Origin: Noviherbaspirillum sp. L7-7A
GTDB taxonomy: Bacteria > Pseudomonadota > Gammaproteobacteria > Burkholderiales > Burkholderiaceae_D
Direction of reading: 5' to 3'
NCBI RefSeq assembly: GCF_019052805.1
Contig: NZ_JAHQRJ010000001.1
Location: forward strand, 3,596,001 to 3,660,000
Length of the DNA: 64,000 bases
Part shown: one piece after another, positions 35,853-44,623 of the stretch
Position numbering within the stretch: position 1 is the stretch's first letter
Layout: each line of letters opens with the position of its first letter
Notes under the pieces: generated by a model
Database searches by the model: none
What the model saw: the letters and a program-made list of their open reading frames with translations, nothing else
What the model was told of the DNA's origin: nothing
Program-made: the position numbers and the translations under genes

Positions 35853-38800
35853 ATGAATGCACCCCTTCCTGCGGATCGGCAATCGCCGGCCGCCGATATT
35901 TCCCTGGATGACAAATACACGCTGGAACGCGGCCGGGCCTTTATCACTGGCACCCAGGCGCTGATCCGGCTGCCGATGCAGCAGCGCATTCGCGATGCGC
36001 GGGCCGGCCTCAACACCGCCGGCTTCATTACCGGCTACCGCGGCTCGCCCCTGGGCAGCGTGGATCAGACCGCGATGAAGGCGAAGAAGTACCTGGAAGC
36101 CCAGCATGTGCGCTTTCATCCCGGCGTGAATGAAGACCTGGCCGCCACCAGCATCTGGGGCACCCAGCAGGTCAACCTGTTCGAGGGCGCCCTGTATGAC
36201 GGGGTGTTCGGCATGTGGTACGGCAAGGGGCCGGGCGTGGACCGCTGCGGCGACGTCTTCAAGCATGCCAACATGGCCGGCACCAGCCGCCACGGCGGCG
36301 TGCTGGTGCTGGTCGGCGACGACCATGCGGCCAAATCCTCCACCACTGCGCACCAGAGCGAGCACATCCTGAAGGCCTGCGGCATACCGGTGCTGTATCC
36401 GTCCTCGGTGCAGGAATACCTGGACTACGGCCTGCATGGCTGGGCGATGAGCCGCTACACCGGGCTGTGGGTGTCGATGAAGTGCGTGACCGACATCGTC
36501 GAGTCGGGCGCCGCGGTGGACCTGGACCCGGACCGGGTGCAGATCGTGCTGCCGGAAGACTTCGACTTGCCGCCCGGCGGCCTGAACATCCGCTGGCCGG
36601 ATGCCGTGCTGGAGCAGGAAGCGCGGATGAACAATTACAAATGGTATGCGGCCCTGGCCTATGCCCGGGTGAACAAGCTTAACCGCATCATCTGGGATAG
36701 CCCGCGGGCGAAGATCGGCATCATCACCGCCGGCAAGTCCTATCTCGACACCCGCCAGGCGCTGGCCGACCTCGGCATCGACGAGCAGGTGGCGCGCGAC
36801 ATCGGCATCCGGCTTTTCAAGGTCGGCATGACCTGGCCGCTGGAAGCCGAAGGCGTACGCGAATTCGCGCAGGGGCTGGAGGAAATCCTGGTGGTCGAGG
36901 AAAAGCGCCAGATCCTGGAATATGCGCTGAAGGAGGAGTTGTACAACTGGCGCGACGATGTGCGTCCGCGGGTGGTCGGCAAGTTCGACGACACCGGCGA
37001 ATGGAGCAGCAACCATCACGAAGGCCACGGCAACTGGCTGCTGCCGGCAACTTACGAATTGAATCCGGCGCAGATTGCCAGGGCGATTGCCAGCCGGGTG
37101 TCGCGCTATTTCGCCGGCCATCCGATCGAGGCCAAGGTCAGGGAACGCATCGCCTTCCTGGAAGCGAAGGAAGCGGTGCTGAAGGTGAGCGCGCCCGATC
37201 CGTCCAAGGACCGCATACCGCATTTCTGCTCGGGCTGTCCGCATAACACTTCGACCAAGGTGCCGGAAGGCAGCCGCGCGCTGGCCGGCATCGGCTGCCA
37301 TTACATGGCGCTGTGGATGGACCGCGAGACCGCCACCTTCACCCACATGGGCGCGGAGGGCGCCACCTGGATCGGCGCGGCGCCCTTCACCAGCGAAAAG
37401 CATGTGTTCGCCAACCTGGGCGACGGCACCTATTTCCACTCGGGCCTCTTGGCGATCCGGGCGGCGGTGGCCGGCAAGGTCAACATCACCTACAAGATCC
37501 TGTACAACGACGCCGTGGCCATGACCGGCGGCCAGAATGTGGACGGCCCGCTCGACCCGGCGATGATCTCGCGCCAGATCGCGGCCGAAGGCGTCTCGCC
37601 CATCATCGTGGTGACCGACGACCCGGAAAAATACCCGGCCGCGATCGACTGGGCGCCGGGCGTGACGATACGGCATCGCAGCGAGCTCGACGCGGTGCAG
37701 CGCGAACTGCGCGACAAGCCGGGCGTGTCGGCGATGATCTATGACCAGACCTGCGCCTCGGAAAAGCGCCGGCGCCGCAAGCGCAACGAGTATCCGGACC
37801 CGGCCAAGCGGGTGGTGATCAACGAGGCGGTCTGCGAGGGCTGCGGCGACTGCAGCGTGCAGTCCAACTGCCTGTCGGTCGAGCCGCTGGAAACCGAGTT
37901 CGGCCGCAAGCGCCAGATCAACCAGTCGTCCTGCAACAAGGATTATTCCTGCGTCAACGGCTTCTGCCCGAGCTTCGTGACGGTGGAAGGCGGCAAGCTG
38001 AAGAAGCCGAAGAAGGCGGTTGCCGAACCGGCCAAGGCGGCAGCACCGGCGCAGGATAGCCTGCCATACCCGACGCTGCCGGAGACGCGCGAGCCTTATG
38101 GCGTCCTGGTGACCGGCATTGGCGGCACCGGCGTGGTGACCGTCGGCCAGATCCTGGCGATGGCCGCGCATGTGGAGGGCAAGGGCTGCTCCGTGCTGGA
38201 CATGAGCGGCCTGGCGCAGAAGGGCGGGCCGGTGCTGTCGCATGTGCGCCTGGCCGATAATCCCGACCAGTTGTTCTCGACCCGGGTGGGTACCGGCGCG
38301 GCGGACCTGGTGATCGGCTGCGATGAAATCGTCACTGCCGGCCGCGACGCGCTGTCGCGCATGGGCGAGGGCAGGACGCATGCGGTGATCAACGCCACCG
38401 GCACGCCGACTGCCGCCTTCGTGCGCAATCCCGACTGGCAGTTCCCGGAGGCAGGCGCGCAGCAGGACATCCAGCGCGCCTGCGGCGCCGGTCGCGCCGA
38501 GTTCGTCGACGCCGGCCGCATCGCCACCGCGCTGATGGGCGACTCGATCGCCACCAACCTGTTCATGCTGGGTTATGCCTGGCAAAAGGGCTGGGTGCCG
38601 CTGGCGGAGGCCTCGATTCTGAAGGCGATCGCGTTGAACGGCGTGTCGGTAGACTTCAATACCCAGGCCTTTGTCTGGGGCCGCACTGCCGCGCATGACC
38701 TGGCGTCGGTGGAAAAGCTGGCGCGTGCCAGCGCCCCGGCGCAGGTGATCGAGTTCAAGCGCTCACCTGCGCTGGACGACGTGATCGCCCGCCGCGTCGC

Positions 38801-39437
38801 CTTCCTGACCGGTTACCAGGATGCCGCCTATGCCCGCCAGTACAGCGACTTCGTTGGGCAGGTGCGGCAGGCCGAGAGCGCGGTGGTGGAAGCCGGCAAA
38901 CCCCTGCGGCTGACCGAGACGGTGGCGCGCTACTACTTCAAGCTGATGGCCTACAAGGACGAGTATGAAGTGGCACGGCTACATGCCGACCCGGCATTCG
39001 CCGCCAAGATCGCCGGCATGTTCGAGGGCGACTACAAGGTGAAATTCCACATGGCGCCGCCGCTGCTGGCCAAGCGCGACCACCAGGGCCACCTGGTCAA
39101 GCGTGAATTCGGCCCGTGGATGATGAGCGCCTTCCGGCTGCTGTCCAGGCTGCGCGGCCTGCGCGGCAGCGCGCTGGACGTGTTCGGCTACACCGCCGAG
39201 CGCCGCACGGAGCGGGCGCTGATTGCGCATTACCGCGACACGCTGGCCTCGCTGTTGCCACGCTTGTCTGCCGCGAACCTGCCGCAGGTGATTGCGCTGG
39301 CGGCGATTCCGGAGGATATCCGGGGTTATGGTCATGTGAAGGAGCGGCATCTGAAGGCGGCGCGGGAGAAGGAAGCGGCGCTGCTGGCTGAGCTGAAGGC
39401 AGCACCGCAGGCGGCTGGGGTGTTGCACGCGGCCTGA
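35853..39437 (+). CDS. Fused indolepyruvate ferredoxin oxidoreductase (alpha/beta plus gamma)
   Basis: 1194 residues, a single-chain IorA-IorB fusion. It oxidatively decarboxylates aryl (or branched) 2-oxo acids to acyl-CoA, passing electrons to ferredoxin. Domains: pyrimidine-binding part from about residue 40 (TGYRGSPLGSVDQ), TPP-binding part (near 440-640, with SGCPHNTS, GDGTYFHSG and YNDAVAMTGGQN), a 4Fe-4S segment (CEGCGDCSVQSNC, then CNKDYSC and CPSF, about 655-715), and a C-terminal gamma domain beginning LVTGIGGTGVVTVG. GGAG six bases before ATG 35853 sets the start. Used in aromatic amino-acid breakdown. Confidence 0.95.
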   Translation: MNAPLPADRQSPAADISLDDKYTLERGRAFITGTQALIRLPMQQRIRDARAGLNTAGFITGYRGSPLGSVDQTAMKAKKYLEAQHVRFHPGVNEDLAATSIWGTQQVNLFEGALYDGVFGMWYGKGPGVDRCGDVFKHANMAGTSRHGGVLVLVGDDHAAKSSTTAHQSEHILKACGIPVLYPSSVQEYLDYGLHGWAMSRYTGLWVSMKCVTDIVESGAAVDLDPDRVQIVLPEDFDLPPGGLNIRWPDAVLEQEARMNNYKWYAALAYARVNKLNRIIWDSPRAKIGIITAGKSYLDTRQALADLGIDEQVARDIGIRLFKVGMTWPLEAEGVREFAQGLEEILVVEEKRQILEYALKEELYNWRDDVRPRVVGKFDDTGEWSSNHHEGHGNWLLPATYELNPAQIARAIASRVSRYFAGHPIEAKVRERIAFLEAKEAVLKVSAPDPSKDRIPHFCSGCPHNTSTKVPEGSRALAGIGCHYMALWMDRETATFTHMGAEGATWIGAAPFTSEKHVFANLGDGTYFHSGLLAIRAAVAGKVNITYKILYNDAVAMTGGQNVDGPLDPAMISRQIAAEGVSPIIVVTDDPEKYPAAIDWAPGVTIRHRSELDAVQRELRDKPGVSAMIYDQTCASEKRRRRKRNEYPDPAKRVVINEAVCEGCGDCSVQSNCLSVEPLETEFGRKRQINQSSCNKDYSCVNGFCPSFVTVEGGKLKKPKKAVAEPAKAAAPAQDSLPYPTLPETREPYGVLVTGIGGTGVVTVGQILAMAAHVEGKGCSVLDMSGLAQKGGPVLSHVRLADNPDQLFSTRVGTGAADLVIGCDEIVTAGRDALSRMGEGRTHAVINATGTPTAAFVRNPDWQFPEAGAQQDIQRACGAGRAEFVDAGRIATALMGDSIATNLFMLGYAWQKGWVPLAEASILKAIALNGVSVDFNTQAFVWGRTAAHDLASVEKLARASAPAQVIEFKRSPALDDVIARRVAFLTGYQDAAYARQYSDFVGQVRQAESAVVEAGKPLRLTETVARYYFKLMAYKDEYEVARLHADPAFAAKIAGMFEGDYKVKFHMAPPLLAKRDHQGHLVKREFGPWMMSAFRLLSRLRGLRGSALDVFGYTAERRTERALIAHYRDTLASLLPRLSAANLPQVIALAAIPEDIRGYGHVKERHLKAAREKEAALLAELKAAPQAAGVLHAA

Positions 39438-39565
39438 CGGGGAAGGCGGTAGGCGTGCGCGGCCTGGGGTGCGATGGCCTGTGTCGGTTCAATGGGGCGG
39501 CGGGTAGTGGGCAGTGTAGTTGCAGTTGCAGTTGCTCGCAGCGCCAGTTGCCGCTGCTTTTGAAG

Positions 39566-39610
39566 TGCCTGTTGCAGTTGCAGTTGCAGTTGTTGTTGTT
39601 GTTGTTGCAG
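39566..39610 (-). repeat. Hexamer array abutting R2 (GTTGCA / GTTGTT units)
   Basis: GTTGCAGTTGCAGTTGCAG then GTTGTT units; on the minus strand these are CAACTG and CAACAA hexamers, as in the array beside R3. Further imperfect GTTGCA units continue to about 39515. It adjoins the same end of the R element as the other arrays. Confidence 0.85.
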
Positions 39611-39885
39611 TGAAATCCCGTTGAGCGCGCCGTGGCAGCGGTGCCCGGAGCGGATAAGGTGCGGCGTCTGTCTGAGCGCAGCGCAGCGAGTTTAGCCGCG
39701 CCCCGCTCCGGGTACCGCTGCCACGGGCACCCCGCGCAGCGGGGCGCGATCGTCGGGGCCATCTTTTTTGCTTACTTTTTTGGCGGAGCAAAAAAAGTGA
39801 CCCGGCCGCCGGGACGGACTCCCGGCTTGTCTCCACGGCAGTGCAACCGCCTTGCGTCACCCGGCAAGGCACGGGCAGCACTGTC
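39611..39885 (-). repeat. R repeat family, copy R2 (inverted)
   Basis: About 275 bases, reverse-oriented match to R1. Stem arms are at 39632-39653 and 39703-39724, pairing at 21 of 22 positions; the poly-T/poly-A hairpin is at 39774-39782 with CAAAAAAAGT at 39789-39798. Relative to R1, a T-A pair in the long stem is replaced by G-C on both sides. It faces R3, with about 95 bases between. Confidence 0.8.
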
Positions 39886-39980
39886 GTCGTTGCTTTTGAC
39901 TTTGGTCGATACACTGCAAACGTCAAAAGCAACTGCTGCTTCGCAGTGACGTCCTTACGCCTGATAAAACAACACGAATA

Positions 39981-40221
39981 CACTGCCGTCATGACCAAGC
40001 CGGGTGTTCGCCCCGGCAGGCGACCTACTTCTTTTGCTTCGCCAAAAGAAGTAGGCAAGAAAAGGCGACCCGGTGATCGCGCCCCGCTGCGCGGGGTTCC
40101 CGTGCCGGCGACGCCTGAAGCGGGGCGCGGCTAAACTCGCTACGCTGCGCTTCGCTCAGACAGACGCCGCACCTTATCCGCTTCAGGCATCGCCGCCACG
40201 GCGCGCTCAACGGGACTTCAC
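39981..40221 (+). repeat. R repeat family, copy R3 (diverged)
   Basis: About 240 bases, same orientation as R1 but more diverged. Its hairpin CCTACTTCTTTTG / CAAAAGAAGTAGG (40024-40036 with 40043-40055, loop CTTCGC) is a perfect 13-bp stem at the position of R1's ACTTTTTTG stem. The long stem (40102-40123 with 40178-40199) keeps 20 of 22 pairs, with three pairs changed on both sides compared with R1. It is followed at once by a long hexamer array. Confidence 0.8.
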
Positions 40222-40389
40222 TGCAACAACAACTGCAACTGCAACAACAACTGCAACTGCAACTGCAACTGCAACTGCAACTGCAACTGCAACTGCAACT
40301 GCAACTGCAACTGCAACTGCAACTGCAACTGCAACTGCAACTGCAACTGCAACTGCAACTGCAACTGCAACTGCAACTGCAACTGCAAC
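40221..40389 (+). repeat. Hexanucleotide tandem array (CAACTG), about 28 units
   Basis: A nearly perfect run of CTGCAA units, 169 bases, with CAACAA variants at its start. It leaves all frames open (Leu-Gln, Ala-Thr, Val-Ala and similar), so long predicted proteins here are artefacts. It abuts R3 at the end where R1 and R2 also carry CAAC arrays. Likely to vary in length between strains. Confidence 0.92.
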
Positions 40390-40468
40390 GTCGCGGAACG
40401 CATTTCCCAAATCGCATTTCACCCGACCATCGATGTCGCAGGCCTCACTCTTGGTTTCCCGGTCCACG

Positions 40469-40493
40469 GTGCAATTCACTTCGGGGATTGCAC
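40469..40493. repeat. GTGCAAT dispersed palindrome, degenerate copy 4
   Basis: GTGCAAT and ATTGCAC arms kept; the inner CCC/GGG part has decayed (TCACTTCGGGG). The flank CCTACGG matches the CCTACGAA flank of the copy at 8677. Confidence 0.65.
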
Positions 40494-40559
40494 CCTACGG
40501 ATCTGTGGATTTTGGTCGCCATGTCGCCTCAGCGCCCCGCAGCCTGCGGTTGCGCCGGC

Positions 40560-40587
40560 AACCCCGCCAACCCCGCCAACCCCGCCA
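40560..40587. repeat. Nine-base tandem repeat (AACCCCGCC)3
   Basis: Three perfect nine-base units just downstream of the tamB stop codon. It ends the 1.15-kb gene-free block that starts at 39438. Confidence 0.85.
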
Positions 40588-40594
40588 GCCCCCG

Positions 40595-43500
40595 CTAGCG
40601 CTGGCTCCTGATCTCGCCGAACTTGTCGAACCGCCTGGTATAGGAGAGATCCAGCCCGGCTACCTGGCCGCCGCGCAGCACCACAGCCCAGCTGCGGCTG
40701 AGCTGGTAGGTCAGCTTCAGCACGCTGGCCGCGCCGGCCAGGCTCTGCTCATAGCCAATGGCCAGCCGCTCGCTGATGTTCTTGCCCAGACTGACCACCT
40801 GCTCGCTCCCCATGCCATAAGCGCTCTTGCCGAAGGACAGTTCATCCAGGCCGATGCGCTTGGCTACCTTGTCTCCGCCCAGCTTGTTGAGCAGGCCGGT
40901 GGCCGCGCTGCGGGCCGCGGTCTGCGCATTGGTGCCGGCGCCGCCGCTGCCGCCGTGGCCAAATACCAGCCAGGACAGCTTTTCCTCGTCCGCCACATTC
41001 GGCTCCGATACCAGCTGCACCCGCGGCTGCTGCACCGTGCCGGTCACCTGCACGCCGGCGGCGACTTCCTGGCGGCGGCGCATGGCCAGGATGTTGATGT
41101 TGGGATTGGTCAGCGGGCCGGTAAAGTTGAGCAGGCCGCGCTCGATGTCCAACACCGCGCCAAAGGCTTCGTACTTGCCCTCGGGGATGCGGATGGTGCC
41201 ATAGGCCGCCAGCGGCTGGCTGGGGCCGGTGCGCACCGACAGCGCGCCGTCCAGCCGCAGGTCGGCGCCGGAACCCTTGAAGCGGAAGTTCTCGCCCAGG
41301 TCCACCTGCACGTCGACCACCGGCGAGAACGGGCTGGACGGCTTTTCCGCCGGGCTGGCGCGGCTGCCTTGGGTGCTGGGTTTGGCGCCGTTGCGGTAGA
41401 CCACCACGTCCTCATCCAGCTTGGGCGCGCTCTTCTCCGGCAGGTTGAACAGCGCGCGATCGACCCTGAACTTGCCGGTGGCCTGGAGCTGCCGGCCGAC
41501 GTTTTCCAGCTTGGCCTGGCCCGACAGCGTGAGCTGCGCCGACGGGTCGGCCAGCAGCTGCAGCTTCTCGGCCACCACGGTGGCGGTGATGTCGGTACTG
41601 GCCTGGTCCAGCGGGATGCGGCCGGTGGCGCGCAGCACGCCGTCGCCGCCGCGAAACACCACTTCGCGCAGTTCGGCGACATTGTTGGCCAGGACAATTT
41701 TCGCCACGCCATCGCGCAGGCGCACGCCCTGGTCGTACAGGGTCAGCGCCAGCTGGCTGCCATTGATTTCGCCCGACAGCACCGGCGCGCCCAGCGTGCC
41801 GCCGGCATTGACGTTGGCCGCCAGCTTGCCGTCCAGCGCGATGCGCGGCCCGGTCAGTGCGCCCAGCGTGGACAGTTGCGGGAAAGCGGCATTGAGGCGC
41901 ATCGACAGCGGCGAGTCCGGACCGACGGTCAGGCGCGCGCCGTCCGGCTGCAGGCCGATCTGGCCCTGCGCGCCGGCATTGCCGAAGCGCCCAGTGTCGA
42001 GCGCGGCATTGATGCGCAGCGCGGCGCCGGCGAAGTCGCCGCGCAGTTTCAGCTGGCGCAGGCCCAGCGCGGTGTTGCGCGCCGCCGCCGGCAGTTGCAG
42101 GTCGCCGCTCCTGCGCTCGACCTGCAGGAAGCCGGAAGCGCTGTCGGCCAGCGTGAAGTTCCAGGCCGCGTCCAGCACCAGGTCGGTCTTGACCGGCGGT
42201 TCGCTGCCTGTCACCTGCTTCCACAGCGTGAGCAGATGGCCCATGTCGAGCGCGCTGATCGTGCCCTGCGAGCGCAGCGGGCCGTCGCTGCGGAAGTCCA
42301 GGCTGTCCAGGCTGACGAGGGCCTTCTCGATGTCGATGCGGGTCGCGCCCAGCGTCACCTGGCCGGGACTGGCGCGCAGCGCCAGCGGCTGCTTCATCGA
42401 GATGCGCGGCACGCCACGGTTTTCCAGGGTGCGTACCGTGCCTTCCCAGCCCAGCCCGGCCTTTTCCTGGCGCAGCGCGCCATTGGCCGCCAGCGTCACG
42501 GCGGCGGCGCTGCCGTTGACGCGGCCGTCGGCCTGCAGGCGGATCGCATGGGTGGCATAGGTGCCGTCGATGTCGCCGTCCAGGCGGTCGAGCTGCACCG
42601 CGCCGGCGCGCACGCCCTGGCCATTCAGCGCCAGCTTGACCCTGGCATCCGGATCCTCGCCGGGCACGCCGCGCATGTCGGCGCGGCCGGTGAGCTGGGC
42701 CAGCCGGTATTGGCCGAAGGCCAGTTGCCTGGCCTGCAGATCGGCCTGCACGGTGGGCCGCTGCAGCGTGCCGGCCAGGGTGCCCTGCGCATTGAGCAGG
42801 CCGGCCAGGCCAAAGCCCAGCCGCTCCAGCGCCGGCGCATCGATCGCGAACGCAAGCTGCTTGCCGGGCGCGCCGAAGCCGCCCTTGGCGCTGACCCGGT
42901 TGCCCGCCACCAGCAGCTGCACGTCGGCCGCCGGCAGCTGCTTGCCGGCCAGCTGCAGGGTGCCGCCGCCGCTCATGGGCAGCTTGTCGTAGCTGCTGTC
43001 TTGGATGTCGAAGCGCAGGTTGGCCAGCAGTTCCGGCTGCAGCCTTCCTTCGGCGGTGAAGCGCATGTTGATGTCGGCCTGCGGGATGCGCGCCGGCTTT
43101 TTCGTCGCGGCGCCCCTGGCCGGCGGCGGCTGCACGGCGGCCAGGAAAGCGGCCGGATCGAACCTGGACAGCGTGCCCTGCACGGCATAGGCGGCGGCTT
43201 CGTCGCGACCCAGGGTGCCGCTGGCTTCCAGCCGCGCCGCGCCGGCGCCGAGACGGGCGCTGCGCAACGCCACCTGTTGCGGCGTGATGCTGGCGTCGGC
43301 ATGGACCAGGAAGGGCGCGCCTTCCAGTTCCAGGTTCACCTGCTGGTTCTCGCCGGCCAAGGCTACCTTCAGCGGGCCGTTGAGCCGGGTCGGCCGCACC
43401 GCGCGGTGCAGCGCATGCAGGTCGAGGTTCTGCGCCTGCAGCGTGAATTCCCCGTTGCCGCCGGCGCGCAGTTCGCCGCCGCCAACCAGACGCGCGCCGC

Positions 43501-44623
43501 CGGGCAGCGCCGCTTCCAGCCCGGTGAGCTGCTGCGCCTCGGCGGTCAGGCTGGCATCGGCCTTCAATGACGCCAGCGGCAGCAGTTGCTGATCAATCGG
43601 GCCGGGCTTCGCATTGGTGATCGTGATCGGGCCGGCGACCCGCAGTTGCGACAGGTCGGGCGTGGCCGCGCCAGCCACGCCTGATGTGGCGACCGGCGCG
43701 ATGTCGGCATCGATGCGCAGGTCGGCCTGCGGCGCGGTCTCGCTGAACAGGCGCAGGTCCAGATGCTCGACCGCGACCCTGGCGCGGCTGAAGGGAATCG
43801 GCGCAAACGGCGTTGCCTCGATGCGTGCCTCGCCGCGCAGCGCGCCGCCGCCGCTGGCCTTCAACGCCACGGCCGGTGCTTGCAGCGTGCCGTCCAGCGT
43901 GGTGTCGAGTCGGTAGTCATGCTTTTGCCAGGCGCCGTCGAGGCTGGCGCTGCCGTTGAGTGGAAACGGCGCGTCGCCGGCCAAGTCCAGCGCCGCCCGC
44001 GCCGCGCCCCAGGGCGTGCCCAGCTTTTCCAGCGTCAGGCTGTGATGCACCCGGTCGGAGCCGGCGCGCAGCAGTAGGTCGGTGAGCGTGGTGGTGGCCT
44101 CGCCCTGGTGGATGGCCACCTCGCCGATGGCAAGCTTTTGCAGATCGATTTCCAGCGGCAGATGGATCCTGGCCGGCAGCCTGGCCGGCTCGGACGGTTC
44201 CTTCGACGGACGGACCGTGACGTCGACCTTGCCCAGCTCCAGCGCGGCGATGGTCAGCTTGCGCGGCGACAGCTGCCAGCGGCCATGCACCCGGTCGACC
44301 GTGACCGTGGTGGTCTGGTTGCCCCAGCGGACATCGCGCAGGTCCAGGCCGTGCGCCAGGCTGCCGCCGACGATCTCGCCCGACAGTGCGCCGGCCAGCG
44401 CGCGCGTTGCCAGCTTCCAGCTGTTGCGCGCGCCCCAGTCGGTAAACACCAGGCTGACCGCGGCGCCGGCCAGCAGCAGGACCAGCAGGAGCAGGCCGAT
44501 TGCCAGCCGCGCCGGCCAGCGGCGCCTGCGTGCCGGCTTGTTGCCCGGCTTGCTGTCCGGGGCCTTGCTGCCCGCTCCTGCGGCGGGCGCGGCCGTCTGG
44601 CCGTCGATCTCGGGCGTCGCCAT
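40595..44623 (-). CDS. tamB: Translocation and assembly module protein TamB
   Basis: 1342 residues. An inner-membrane-anchored, periplasm-spanning beta-taco protein that works with TamA in outer-membrane protein or phospholipid delivery. Pro/Lys/Arg-rich N-terminus, one TM helix at about 39-60 (ARLAIGLLLLVLLLAGAAVSL), then long repetitive beta sequence, and the conserved DUF490 C-terminus (near 1000-1342) with LSWLVFGHGGSGG and ending in LDLSYTRRFDKFGEIR. ATG 44623 overlaps the tamA stop (TGATG). Confidence 0.96.
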   Translation of the reverse strand: MATPEIDGQTAAPAAGAGSKAPDSKPGNKPARRRRWPARLAIGLLLLVLLLAGAAVSLVFTDWGARNSWKLATRALAGALSGEIVGGSLAHGLDLRDVRWGNQTTTVTVDRVHGRWQLSPRKLTIAALELGKVDVTVRPSKEPSEPARLPARIHLPLEIDLQKLAIGEVAIHQGEATTTLTDLLLRAGSDRVHHSLTLEKLGTPWGAARAALDLAGDAPFPLNGSASLDGAWQKHDYRLDTTLDGTLQAPAVALKASGGGALRGEARIEATPFAPIPFSRARVAVEHLDLRLFSETAPQADLRIDADIAPVATSGVAGAATPDLSQLRVAGPITITNAKPGPIDQQLLPLASLKADASLTAEAQQLTGLEAALPGGARLVGGGELRAGGNGEFTLQAQNLDLHALHRAVRPTRLNGPLKVALAGENQQVNLELEGAPFLVHADASITPQQVALRSARLGAGAARLEASGTLGRDEAAAYAVQGTLSRFDPAAFLAAVQPPPARGAATKKPARIPQADINMRFTAEGRLQPELLANLRFDIQDSSYDKLPMSGGGTLQLAGKQLPAADVQLLVAGNRVSAKGGFGAPGKQLAFAIDAPALERLGFGLAGLLNAQGTLAGTLQRPTVQADLQARQLAFGQYRLAQLTGRADMRGVPGEDPDARVKLALNGQGVRAGAVQLDRLDGDIDGTYATHAIRLQADGRVNGSAAAVTLAANGALRQEKAGLGWEGTVRTLENRGVPRISMKQPLALRASPGQVTLGATRIDIEKALVSLDSLDFRSDGPLRSQGTISALDMGHLLTLWKQVTGSEPPVKTDLVLDAAWNFTLADSASGFLQVERRSGDLQLPAAARNTALGLRQLKLRGDFAGAALRINAALDTGRFGNAGAQGQIGLQPDGARLTVGPDSPLSMRLNAAFPQLSTLGALTGPRIALDGKLAANVNAGGTLGAPVLSGEINGSQLALTLYDQGVRLRDGVAKIVLANNVAELREVVFRGGDGVLRATGRIPLDQASTDITATVVAEKLQLLADPSAQLTLSGQAKLENVGRQLQATGKFRVDRALFNLPEKSAPKLDEDVVVYRNGAKPSTQGSRASPAEKPSSPFSPVVDVQVDLGENFRFKGSGADLRLDGALSVRTGPSQPLAAYGTIRIPEGKYEAFGAVLDIERGLLNFTGPLTNPNINILAMRRRQEVAAGVQVTGTVQQPRVQLVSEPNVADEEKLSWLVFGHGGSGGAGTNAQTAARSAATGLLNKLGGDKVAKRIGLDELSFGKSAYGMGSEQVVSLGKNISERLAIGYEQSLAGAASVLKLTYQLSRSWAVVLRGGQVAGLDLSYTRRFDKFGEIRSQR

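Noticed and set aside
35760-38696. A 978-codon minus-strand frame opposite the oxidoreductase gene
   Set aside because: Antisense shadow of a well-defined conserved gene in GC-rich DNA; composition is rich in Arg, His and Gln and has no motifs. The same applies to similar long antisense frames over hslU, the TonB receptor, ahcY, glmS and the FtsH gene.
40221-40389. Possible CRISPR array
   Set aside because: Direct hexamer repetition without spacers and no cas genes nearby.
40073-43570. A plus-strand open frame of over 1100 codons through the hexamer array and across tamB
   Set aside because: It is open only because six-base repeats contain no stops and because it lies opposite the GC-rich tamB gene; it has no ribosome site or protein-like domain.
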